This document shows positions 22,015-32,638 of a stretch of 64,000 bases of DNA, piece after piece. The stretch lies in the NCBI GenBank assembly GCA_023078685.1, contig JALGAS010000002.1, positions 5,828,001 to 5,892,000 of the forward strand. Direction: 5' to 3'. Origin of the DNA: Neopestalotiopsis rosae. Taxonomy: Eukaryota > Ascomycota > Sordariomycetes > Amphisphaeriales > Sporocadaceae. The notes beneath the pieces were generated by a model. It worked only from the letters and a program-made list of their open reading frames with translations. It was not told where the DNA came from and did no database searches. The translations under genes and the position numbers were made by a program. Within the stretch, counting starts at the first letter, position 1. Every line of letters starts with the position of its first letter.

Positions 22015-22934
22015 GACTGATATGTGATTGAGCGCTAGTCGTTGGGGCGTCGCGACCACAAACAACTCGAGATAAGTAATTGTACAAGAATTTGAGCAGT
22101 CGTTGATGGCATTCCAATCACGCTTTTTGTATTCTTCTTCATCACTTCAATATTACGATTACGGCATGAGTCATGACATTCCTGTTGTTCCTCTCCTCGT
22201 TCAGGCTCAGTGCTTACCGCGTGAGTCACGCTATAAATAGCGGCGCAGTTCAAGCGGCGCAGTCTCAATAGCACAGCACAGTCCATGCGGCACAGGCTAG
22301 CACTACGATGAACAGTATTGCTGCTGACCTTCAGATCAGACAAATACAGGTAAGGGACCTGGTATAGAATATCTACTTTCATTTATCCCATTTGCTTGCT
22401 TTGCAAAAACTTATACTTATTACCTTTGTAATTTCAACACATAGTTTAACTGCGCACATTGATCATATGGCTTACGCTTCATTCGTTAGTGCTACTGGTA
22501 GGTGTTGTGGAGAAACGCCAGAGCTTTAGCGCACCGTAGTAACCCAATTCATACGCCGGTTCATACAACTAAGTTAGAAAGAACACCAGTATAATGGCAT
22601 TGATATACTAATAACGGACTAACGCACCAATGGCGATGCGATCTATTTACATCGGCGAAGACCTCTTCTATATAGCAAATTACGAGCCAGCTCAACGATG
22701 GATTAAGGTGTCGATGCGCTGGTAGGCCAAGTATGATAGTAATTGACCCTTTGTAGTGATTTGAGTGCACCCGGGGGCCAATCAGCTTTATCGTCTGACG
22801 AGTCTAACCTGCCTATTGTACCCGATGAGTTGCTCGAATGAAAACTTGTAAATGACAATCTATGCGCTAGTCTATTGTCTATTTTATATGAATCTTCACA
22901 CATTGATCCGCGGAGCCCGAAACTCATATTCTTC
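22015..22934. other. Intergenic
   Basis: This 920-base gap holds the promoter of the large minus-strand gene. A TATA-like CTATAAATA lies at about 22230, and GCGGCGCAGT repeats at ~22239–22264. No gene was seen. Confidence 0.45.
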
Positions 22935-24323
22935 TCAAGCTTTCACACTTGGGTGATACTTCCAATCCACCAATGATTTCGGCAGATTCTTCTCTTCCAA
23001 TTCATCAAGCACTGGCGTTTGACTAATCACGGGCGAAATGGTCTTGTTCAGGATGAACCCGGCCAACGGGGAGAGCAGGGTCAATAGGTATCGGCCAACC
23101 ACCATGTGCTTCCAATTGAGCCAAGCCATCAATCGCACACCTTGCTCGGATAGATTCGCCATCTGCCGCGTCTGGTCGATACGCGCCTGATGGTACGATG
23201 CCAAAGTCTTTTCAATGGCCGCGGTTCCTGGGGCTGCATCTTGCTGCAGCAGTGGGCGCAAGTGATTGGCCAGGACAACGACATCGGCCACACCGGAATT
23301 ATATCCCAGTCCCATGTGCGGCTCAAACTTTCGGACGGCGTCGCCCACCAGTACTATGCGCTTGTGGAACCACTGATCGACGACGCCTTCCTCCAGGTCA
23401 ATCATGACGGGGTCGCCAATGTGGTGCTCGTAGACTTGAGGGACCGTGACGTTGGGTGCCATGTATAAATGAGCACATCGCTTGAGGAACGCCTCGCCAT
23501 CTGCTTGTGAGTATCTCGTCAAAATCGAAGTTGGGGTGTCCAATTTCTCATAAATGCCAAAGGTGGCCGTTTTCGTTCCATTGATGATTTGCGTGGTGAT
23601 GCCCTGATGCAGTCCGTTGTATGTCGTGTTTGGCTGCAGCCCCGGCAAAATGGGTATGTTGCCAAAGAATAATCGATACGTCGTGGTAAATGGCGTCTTA
23701 ATCTCCTGCGGCAATTCCTTGGGCTCGCAGCCGGCTTTGAGCGCCTGCGCAAATAGCCGGACTTGGCTGCGCACTCCATCGGCTCCGATCACAATGGCAC
23801 CGCGGTGAGAAGTGCCATCTTCGCATATGACATTGACTCCATCGTCCGAGACCTCAATGTCGGTGACCTGCTTCCCCAGGAGAATGCGATCCTTCGCAGA
23901 TTGCGGCAGGTTGTCGTGGAGGAAAGTCACCATCTTGTGACGGGACATGAATCTCAGGGCGTGGCCATGACTGCGCCAATTAGCATGAGGGGCGCGCATG
24001 CCCAGAGTGAATGGGACTCACTTTTTTTCTATCAGATCGAGCATTTTGTCCGATCTGATTCTGCGGCCATCTTTGGAGGTAATGATCATGATGTCGTTAC
24101 AATGGTCGAGGAGAGCATCTATGGTATCGAGCAGATCCAACTGATCAAACACGCGCATAGTCTGAGGCCAGACAGCCAGGTCCGTTCCTTGGGATGTGAG
24201 GACGCTGTTGTGCTTTTCGAGAATGACAAGGTCGATGCCGACTTTGGTGAAAATGTGTGCTGCTGTGAGGCCGACCAGGCCACCGCCGACAATGACTGCT
24301 CGAAACTTTGTCGTGTCCTCCAT
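22935..24323 (-). CDS. FAD-dependent monooxygenase (PaxM/meroterpenoid-epoxidase-like)
   Basis: Exons 24323–24022 and 23970–22935 (intron 51 nt) sum to 1338 nt (445 residues). The FAD-binding GGGLVG is at residues 13–18, ILEKH marks the end of the second strand, DG of GADGVRS is at about 165, and the second FAD motif reads LVGDAVRKFEP with MGLGYNSG. A hydrophobic C-terminal stretch (MVVGRYLLTLLSPLAG) suggests membrane association, as in PaxM-type epoxidases of indole-diterpene and meroterpenoid clusters. In those enzymes the GD motif is usually followed by a His or Arg and a KF/P segment as here. No prenyltransferase, polyketide synthase or transmembrane cyclase is adjacent, so its pathway is unclear. 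Salicylate-hydroxylase-like activity is the other option. Confidence 0.9.
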
Positions 24324-25081
24324 GTTGAATTCTTTGTGCGCTAGCCAACAGCAGTGTCACAGTATTGAACCGCGATTGAAGGAAAGTGTAGAGAATCAAG
24401 GAGAACAAAGTGGGGATGTCTGATTTATCAATTTGTGGTTCGATACGTCTTCTCCAGTTATGCGTGCAGATCGCAGGGCAAAATGCGGTTGGCCATCGCT
24501 CATTTTGCACTCACCGGACCATGACTGTATGCGGCCTGTGATGCGAGAGCTGCAGCACGTTATGGGTCTTGTTGAGGCGCATATTTCGTATAAAATGGTC
24601 CCGCATACCCTGAGTGGCCGAGAATCGAATTCTAGCTGAACCGTCTTGCAGTCTCGGCAACTTGGCCGGCCCACATATTCGGTTGGCAACCCCTACGCCG
24701 GCCCCTCTATAATCACTAAAACGTCCATGTTCCGCTGCAGCCGGATGGGATTTGGTAAAGCCGATTCGGAGATAGCCGCTCCATGAAACACAACGTGTCA
24801 CTGCAGGCGCAAGGGGACCATGGGCAACTATGCAAGTTGAAGACACTGAATGATAATATTTACCAATTCTCGACCAATCGTATCGCGTAAATGACTACCA
24901 TCGCTCCATACGAAGTAGGTATGTAGTAAATAGGACACTGGTCATGATTATACCTTTGCCGTGCCAGTCAGCCAGCTAGGCTTCTTAGTAATCAAGTAAT
25001 CAAGTAATGGATCGTGTAATCCTCATATGCTACCATCGTCCCGTGGTATATCAGGTGTTGCCATCTCCTTCACGCCAAGAC
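24324..25081. other. Intergenic (promoter of FAD monooxygenase)
   Basis: This 758-base gap shows no gene. A direct repeat, AATCAAGTAATCAAGTAATG, lies near 24990–25010. Confidence 0.45.
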
Positions 25082-26263
25082 TCAGCTGCGCTTTGCACGA
25101 AAATCATCCACTAGCCGTCGAACATCATCAGGGTTGTTCGGGCCCAAGTAAGGTTCCATCCACCACTGTTTCTTGAAGGCTTTCCCATCCAGAGCATCGG
25201 GATCCGCACCGTGCTCTAGCAGCCATTTGGCAAACTCCCAATCCTGTGCTGCGCATGCCTCTGAGAAAGGGGTGACGTCTTCGGCGTGAGGTGGAAAGTT
25301 GCCTATCATACACCTTGGATTGTATCTCTTGACTTCATTGACGTCCGCAATGCCTTTGTTCGGATCCAGTATGAATTCCGCGACGTGCACACGCCTGGAC
25401 CAAGGGATTGGTGTCCTTTGTCCCAGGCCCTGCCATTCAGCGACGCTGTGCAACATGCGGGCATACTCGGGTCTGGCACCATGCTGCAAAAGAAGCTCGA
25501 TAGTGCTAGTATCGAAAAGTGAGACAGCCTTGTTCAGTACGTCGCCACTCCGTCGGTTCGCAGGGAGTTCCCTCTCTTCAAAGAATCTGGTAGCCTCTGC
25601 CGGGCCAAGGTTGGGGTCTGCGCCAAACGAAAGTAATGTTCGGAGCAGAGGTTTGTTTCTGAGGGTTACTAAATACGTCAAAGGAAATCGAGGACAATTC
25701 CGTAACGGTTCGTTCCAGGCTTGGTTCGGTGTCCACCCCCCAAATTCCAGGAAGGCTTGCATAACTGTAAAAGGGTCTTTTCCAAAGTCTTCATCCAGGA
25801 TGGTATCGTCCGTCCTGTCTTCTAAATTTAGGGATCCTGGTCTTGGGAATGCGCGTGTGAACGCATTGTTGTGTAAGATGGTGCCGTGCGCAAACAGAAG
25901 CTTAATGATTGCGGGTTGTCCGCCAAATGATGCTTGCTCCAGACCGAACTGACGAACTGCCTGGCTCGGCTTACGCACCGTCAAAAACTCCTCAACATCC
26001 TGTCGTAGGCCTTGCTTACATGCGCAAAAGAATTCCAGATGATCATTGTCGGTGGGGATGGAATTTGGTACCATTGCATACTCCGGCCGAGGCACCGGCG
26101 GTGGTAGGGGGTCCAAACCATCCTCCTCGACCAACAAAGGTTTCCTCTCAGCCTGGCTTTGAGCCTCAGCTTCGTGTCTGCGGCGCTCAGCGTTGACAAT
26201 CGCAAGGAATCGAAGCTCCTCACGCAAGGAATCGATACGTGCTTCTAGTCCGTCAATGTCCAT
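25082..26263 (-). CDS. Ankyrin-repeat protein
   Basis: A single exon of 1182 nt encodes 393 residues from ATG at 26263. Residues 1–~35 form a charged helix rich in Arg/Glu (ARIDSLREELRFLA), probably coiled coil, followed by a Pro-rich linker (DPLPPPVPRPEY). From ~75 onward degenerate ankyrin units can be seen: FFCACKQGLRQDVEEFL, QPAIIKLLFAHG, PLLRTLLSFGADPN, TIELLLQHGARPE and WEFAKWLLEHGADPDALDG. These 33-residue helix pairs mediate protein binding; no catalytic domain accompanies them. No transmembrane or secretion signal is seen. Function unknown beyond a scaffold or recognition role. An A/T homopolymer tract lies ~120–145 bases before the start codon. Confidence 0.85.
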   Translation of the reverse strand: MDIDGLEARIDSLREELRFLAIVNAERRRHEAEAQSQAERKPLLVEEDGLDPLPPPVPRPEYAMVPNSIPTDNDHLEFFCACKQGLRQDVEEFLTVRKPSQAVRQFGLEQASFGGQPAIIKLLFAHGTILHNNAFTRAFPRPGSLNLEDRTDDTILDEDFGKDPFTVMQAFLEFGGWTPNQAWNEPLRNCPRFPLTYLVTLRNKPLLRTLLSFGADPNLGPAEATRFFEERELPANRRSGDVLNKAVSLFDTSTIELLLQHGARPEYARMLHSVAEWQGLGQRTPIPWSRRVHVAEFILDPNKGIADVNEVKRYNPRCMIGNFPPHAEDVTPFSEACAAQDWEFAKWLLEHGADPDALDGKAFKKQWWMEPYLGPNNPDDVRRLVDDFRAKRS

Positions 26264-27101
26264 GGTGTCCTGACAAAAGATTCAAATTGAGCAGTAATAA
26301 CGAGTTGTTCTGTGCAAATTCCAAGGTTGGTATCATCGTGCGAGCCTAGGGCACTTTTTATGCGCACATTTGTACCGAAAAAAAATTTTTTTTTTGAAAA
26401 AAAAAAACTGTGCCACGTGCAGGACGTCATGACCTTCTCAGCGGCTTGCAACTGGTTTTCTAACATCCTACAAAGCTGCGCCCCACTTGCCGATAAAGGA
26501 CGAGGCCGCCGAGAAGGATTGAAGAATCCAACGACGTAACTTGCATAAAGATCTGGCCGATCACAGCGATGATCTTCGTTTCCTTCTACAATAGCTGATC
26601 CTAAAATTATTCCAATCTAGATCACGTGAGATCGTATTACCTGCCCAAGCCCCCCTCATGCATTTGCTATGCAGCGGACAGCATGGAGATTGCACGAATC
26701 CTATCATGACGAAATTCTTTCCTGGGCTGCCAGCCTTCACATCATTGTTGACAAGCCAAAGGAATTTCCATGAATCCCACAATGTCATTTCCGCCTTATG
26801 AGGCTGATAAACAGTGTAAATCGTCTCTTGCCTGATGATTCGGTGTCTGGAAAACTTTGTAGCATGACATGACCGATGGCGATATTTTCCCAGGACGGCA
26901 AGCCAGGATGCTAGTCTGACTGTGTCGAATCAATTATTCAGTTCACGATTATATAGTGTTAAACCATACCCCTAGGTTTTGCTGTGTATGTATACAATAT
27001 ATATCACGACAGCTCCGTATAAACCGCGAAAATCAAAAACAGAACAGTTCAATTCATCTCTCATTACTTGCTTTTAGTCGACAAGTGTGACCTTCTGAAA
27101 T
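26264..27101. other. Intergenic, divergent promoters with A/T homopolymer
   Basis: This gap separates the ankyrin gene (minus) and the secreted Ser/Thr-rich gene (plus). It contains a tract of about eight A, ten T, then eleven A at ~26378–26407. No gene was seen. Confidence 0.5.
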
Positions 27102-30100
27102 ATGATATTTAAACCCATTTTACTTTTGCCATTCACATTGGCCTTGGCTCGGTCTCCAATAGCGCCTGACCAGCCACGATACTATCCTCGGGCTGATTCT
27201 ACATCCATCCAAAGCTGCATCTCAGGTCACTGCACAGGGACATCTACACCCACGGGCCCACCCGTTGGTACAGGGATAGGGACAGGAGCTGTAAGTGTCT
27301 TGAAAAAAAGTTGACATGAAGTTCTAAAGCAATTAATGAAACTCCAGTCGTCAGGAGCGTCTTCATCGGCAAGCCCAACATCTCGTAAATCTGGCCAGAG
27401 CTCAGGGGTAGCACAATCCACAGGATCAGTGCAGTCTTCGGTGTCGGTCATCAGCAGCTCTGCGACAAGTAGCTTGCCAGCATCGAGCCCATCAGGATCA
27501 TCTAGCACATTGCCATCTTCTTCTAACCTTGGTAGCAGCAGTTCTTTGAGCTCACACTCCACTTCCAGCACTGCCAGCGGTAGTCAAAGCAGTACTCCAA
27601 GTTCTCCTCCCAACGGCAGTGCAACTGCATCCTCTTCTGCCTCGAGTAGTGCCACCTCTTCTACACCGGGCTCTACTAGTGGTTCTTCTTCTTTGCCTAG
27701 CTCGGGTAGTGTTACTGCCTCCTCAACTGGCTCAAGCAGTGCCACGATCTCCTCGCCCTCCACTACAGAGGCACCGGTAATCTTGACGGCACTTCCTACC
27801 TCGGCCAGTCTGGTGACACTGACCAATACTCAATCATACACAACACCAGTCTATATCACCACAACATCTCCTGGTGGACATGACTCAACTGTTGTTCCCG
27901 TTGTAATCCCCACTGGAAAGCCACCAGTAGTGTGTTTTGGCTGCTACTCGGACTTTCCTCCCAACATTGAGATCAATGATTCCAAGTCGGGCTTTTGCGT
28001 TCAGCTCTTTGGTCTAAAAATTGGAAACTGCCCCCCAGATGAAGGCGGCAATAACACTGGAGGTGGAGATGACCATCCCACGCAGACGGACCCCAACTCT
28101 TCTGGCACATCGGCTTCCGAGACAAGCTCTTCCTCGTCATCAAGCTGCACTCAGATTGTCACCGTTACATCTCAGAGCGTTTTCTGTTCCGTCACGTCGG
28201 GAGCTTCAACGACTGGCTGTACAACCCAGGCATTCACGACCAGTGCGTCTTGCTCTGGACAAAACTCAGCAACCACCACCGTGTCGACGGCCACGGCCTC
28301 AGTCACTGATCCCGTTTGCGCTCCAGACACTTGCGGCTCAGGCTTCTGCACGAACTCCAAGCGAGCAGACACGCCAGCACTAAAGGTAAAACCGCGCGAT
28401 GTTGTCAAATCTGCCCAGTACCAGAAGCGCGGAGACCCCGACGAGGGAGACTGGGTTGATCAAGATGACTATTCCAACAATTACAAATCAATGACCGCCG
28501 GCGAGGTGTTCGCTGCCTACCACAAGGACGAAGTCATGGGCGGTGATTACATTTCCGTCGTACCATTTGTCGAAATAAATGCGCAGGACAACATGATGAC
28601 GACTTCAGCGACCATCATGTTCAAGGACAAGGTCCTTTCTCTTGCCGTCGAAGGTCTATGGGGATGCACCTCGGTGATAGTTGTATCACGGCGTGGAGCC
28701 TATGCATCTCATATCTGGGAACGTGAGTGTCATGAAGCCGAAAAGCCATAATTGTTGAGTTCTAACAGCCTGAGTGTAGCGTCATTCAATTACGAGACAG
28801 ATCAAGATAGACAGCTTTTCCAGGAGAGGGCAATCAATCAGCTGCGCAATGGCCTGGGAGCTAGTGATAAGAACAATCCGTACGGTCTGGATGATTTGAT
28901 GGGGGGCAGCGATGGTAAGTGAACAGAACATTTGGATTTTGAGTCCGGTGCCTGTCACGCAGTATTCATAGGACATGGAGTATGCTTTGTGTGGTGTAAT
29001 ATTTCCACTGACAACGAACCAGATCAAACCAAAATATTTGGTGGCGATGGCGTCGATGATCCTCACACACAAGTCTTTTTTGTGGCTCCGCGACCCCGGG
29101 TCCGAATCTTTGATCAAAACAATCAACCTACGCCAGATAGTGTACGACAGGACGAAAATGCAAATGCCGGTCAGTTGGCTTTTGGTCCGAGGTTAGATGA
29201 CATCAGGGATTCCTTGTCCTTCCTCGAGACCAGCGACTTTACCACTGTGGAATACTCACCAAAGGTTCTAAGCTTCCAAAAGCTCATTTCTAAGTATGCA
29301 CAATCTCGAGCTGTCATGACAGCATAGACTCTAAATGTTGAAAAAATGTGCTAACAGTAGAATCTCAGCCCATCACCCCAAGATGTTATGAAAGACCTCG
29401 GTGACGAGTCCAGGACCGATCACCGTGGTAAGGTGTACTTGCAATACCAGCCCGCCAAACCCCAATGCGGCGATCAAGCTGGTCGACAGGCTGCGTGGCG
29501 CCTATTTGTCGAGGGAAACCCCGTTGGAAACAAGCACGATGAGTGGGATGCAATTGCGGGCTATGGTCAGGTGTTTGGCCAGTCGAATGCGAATCCAAAG
29601 AGACAGGACTCGTGCCCGATCAACAGTCAAAGCGGTTCAGGAACCGCATCAACTCACAGTGCCACAACAACCGGAAGCGCGACAGGCACAGCTGGTGCGA
29701 CGACGACGGGCGGGAGCTCAACGGGCGGGAGCTCATCGACCAGCCAAGCGAGCCCCACCAGCTCGTCCGGGTCAGCGTCGAGCACGAAATCGAGTGCGAG
29801 CTCAGGCACCGCATCGGCGTCGTCTGTGAGCACGCACTCTAGTTCATCATCGACTCCCACCTCGTCCTCGTCAACAAAGGAGAGTTCTTCATCAACGAGT
29901 ACAAAGGCGTCAACGACAACGACGCCGACGCCGACGTCAACCCCCACCCCGACCCCCACTCAAACCCCGGATCCCACAGAAGGAGTCTACATCCAATTCA
30001 TGATGGACATCATCGGCTCCGAAGGCGGCGTCGCAGCGGCTGCGAACTGGGTCATGTTCGGCAAGCAGCTGGACGGCAAAGATTTGAAGGTGTGCGACGT

Positions 30101-30368
30101 GGACACGGATGCCGACACGTCGGCCTCGGGCAACATCTCGCCCAACGACGTGCCATGGCCGGTGGACTTTTCGGCCGATGAGATCATGGACCGCAAGAAC
30201 TGCAAATACCACCACGATGACAATGGCCCGGGTTCGTTCTCGTGCGATGATGTGGATGAGTTTGATTGTATCGAGGATGACCAAAACGGCGACAAGATTG
30301 ACTGTAATGGTGATGGAGGGGAGGTCAAGACGTTTGTTCCCAAGGTCAGGTGCTATTTCCCGGCCTAG
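27102..30368 (+). CDS. Secreted modular Ser/Thr-rich cell-wall-type protein
   Basis: Exons 27102–27290, 27348–28722, 28780–28914, 29023–29293 and 29369–30368 sum to 2970 nt (989 residues). A signal peptide occupies residues 1–16 (LLLPFTLALA). Residues ~63–220 are a Ser/Thr stalk likely to be O-glycosylated. A Cys-containing module follows (VCFGCYSDFPP, GFCVQLFG, SCTQIVTVTS, CAPDTCGSGFC). After Lys-Arg sites comes a globular module (VFAAYHKDEVMGGDY, WGCTSVIVVSRRGAY, SHIWEPSF, PHTQVFFVAPRP, VYLQYQPAKPQCG), which I have seen as a C-terminal module in many fungal secreted proteins, some with chitinase domains. A second Ser/Thr/Pro stalk leads to a Cys/Asp-rich end. No GPI signal is evident. Catalytic activity cannot be assigned. 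Splitting it into two genes is possible, but all four junctions are in phase. Confidence 0.8.
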
Positions 30369-30745
30369 GCTGGGGTGTCCGAAGTGGTGTCAGGGTGGTA
30401 GGGCGTTTAGGCGTTGGTAGGGCAGGACTGTTGTCGGCATGGCGCTGTAGCCAGGTGCTCCACCGCGAATGTCCCCTGACTGTTCGTTAGCTTGTAATGC
30501 ATGTATGCGATTCAATTGATGTTGCATCGGAAAATGAAAGCCGACCAACAATTATGATGCATTAGTAGCGGCTTGAACTTGTACCATGTAGCACGAACAT
30601 GTGCAAGTAGCCAATAGGGAATAGTCGGCAATGCAGAAAATGTGTTGGTAAACAAGCCACTTCTCCGTCCATTGCAATACTCGACGATCAGCACTCATCG
30701 TTGTCCAAGTTTGACAAGCGTCTTTCTCCCAAACGGTCATTCAAT
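30369..30745. other. Intergenic
   Basis: This 377-base gap lies between two plus-strand genes. It should contain the terminator of the first and the promoter of the second. Nothing distinctive was seen. Confidence 0.45.
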
Positions 30746-31849
30746 ATGTCAACAATCGACAAAATCAAGAGTTTTTGGACACAATATTTCCCCCCTAGTC
30801 CCACATTCACGGAATCTGATGTTCCCGCAGGATCGCAAAAAGGGCGGACATTTCTTGTCACTGGAGGGAATGGCGGACTAGGCTATGAACTTTGCAAGCT
30901 TCTCTACAGTACTGGCGCGACCGTATATATGGGCGCCCGGTCCACCGTAAGTCTCTATACGCGCTATCAGCAGGCTTTCTTTTCTGGCAGACAATCTTTT
31001 TGACCCGCGACCCAACACTAGGAAAAAGCAGAAGCGGCAGTCAAGTCCATCCAAGAATCTGTCAAACACGACACCACAAACATAGGAGAGCTCAAAGTTT
31101 TGCTCATCGACCTGAGCGATCTCCGCTCAGTCAAAGACGCAGCCAAGACTTTTGCCCGACAAGAGTCTAAGCTTGACGTTCTCTGGAACAATGCAGGACA
31201 GGGCCCAAATTCCGTCAGGTTCACTGACCGTACGGCCCAAAATATTGAGCCGCTGATTGGCATCCACTGCGTTGCCGCGCACTACTTCGCCGAGCTCCTG
31301 CTTCCACAACTCCGGGCTTCGGCCACTCGAGATGCGCAATCAAGGGCTGCCCGTGTGATTTGGCTCACCAGCGGCTTTGCTGACACCAACTCACCCTACA
31401 ACGGCATCGATATTTCGGCATTGGATACAGGTATCGAGGACAGGGTCATTAATTATTCTGCGTCAAAGGCCGCGGCTTGGATCATGAGTCGAGAATACCA
31501 AAGACGCCACAGGCATGACAACATTATAAGCATTGCCCTGAACCCGGGAAACTGTGTCACAGGCTCCTACGCGGGCACTGGGGCCATTCTCATGTTCATC
31601 ATGAAGACTCTGCTCCTCTACCCACCAGTGCTGGGTGCTTATACGGAGTTCTTTGCCGGTCTCTCTCCGTCAATCACGAAACGAGATGAGGCCATTTACG
31701 TGATTCCCTGGGGAAGAACACGCCCGGATGAAGGAACGGTACGGCAGGATATATTGATTGCGGCGAGACCAGAGGAGGAAGGTGGACTGGGCTATGGACG
31801 TAAGCTATGGGAATGGAGTGAGGCACACTGGCAGGGGATTCAGGCTTGA
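30746..31849 (+). CDS. Short-chain dehydrogenase/reductase (retinol-dehydrogenase-like)
   Basis: Exons 30746–30946 and 31022–31849 sum to 1029 nt (342 residues), with one canonical 75-nt intron. The cofactor motif TGGNGGLG is at ~38–45, NNAG marks strand 4, VIWLTSG supplies the catalytic Ser, and INYSASKAA holds the YxxxK pair. GARST after the second strand favours NADP(H). The length and C-terminal extension fit the retinol-dehydrogenase/WWOX-like classical SDRs common in fungi. Substrate unknown. An N-terminal extension of 15 in-frame codons exists but begins with TTG, so the ATG at 30746 was chosen. A hydrophobic segment (AILMFIMKTLLLYPPVLG) near residue 260 could contact membrane. Confidence 0.92.
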
Positions 31850-32638
31850 AACCTGACACCATGCCACATTATAGTCGCGATCATACCCGTGCTTTCAATT
31901 ACGCAATTGCATCCTTCATGAAGCATCGGCGCTGCTTGGAGATTTGGTACATTTTGGCGGCCGCTCTCTGCTCATGATGCTTGCATCGCCTCCCGAGAAA
32001 GTTACTGAAGCATGTTCCCCACCAAACAAGTTCTTTCTTTTTCTCACTTTCTTTCTTTTTTTTAATCTGCTCAATTTGCACTCTGGCTGATATATAATCT
32101 CATGTTATGCTGTATATAATGGTTTAAATTATATAAAAATTGGATGGAGAAGTAGATTTCATTATGATAAGTGGAAGAAGCGCCCAAATTGTTAATGAAG
32201 GTCTACCTGTTTTCGAAATTCGCAATTGGTGTAGCTTGAAAACTCTCGCGTTTCACGACAGACATGATGCCATCCCACAGAATCCCATCGACATTGATTG
32301 TGCATCTCAGGTATTTTACCCGAGTTCCCGCGATAGTTGGTCTCAAGCCTTCCCCACAGCTATTGTTATACTGCCTAACCTCTGCCCAATGGGATTCTTG
32401 GGGTAACGACCCAAGCGGCCCGCAGAGCGGTAATGAGTTGGTGCAATCATGCAGGCATAGCCACATGATTAGGCTCGATTGCCGTCCGGAACACAAAAGC
32501 CCGCATGAGCTACCCTACGCCTGTTTGCATGCTCCATACCTTCATCATTTACCTCTCCCCGTACCTGTTATTTTCAATTCCTTGGTCATTCATCCTCTCC
32601 CACGCCGCGACATGGTCTGAACCCCGCACATTGTCTAA
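31850..32638. other. Intergenic
   Basis: This 789-base gap contains a T-rich tract near 32035–32064 and AT-rich sequence near 32087–32142. No gene was seen. Confidence 0.45.

Noticed and set aside
29654..29959. Long antisense open frame rich in Val/Asp opposite the Ser/Thr stalk
   Set aside because: Low-complexity Ser/Thr codons read backwards give such frames; it lacks its own introns or domain.
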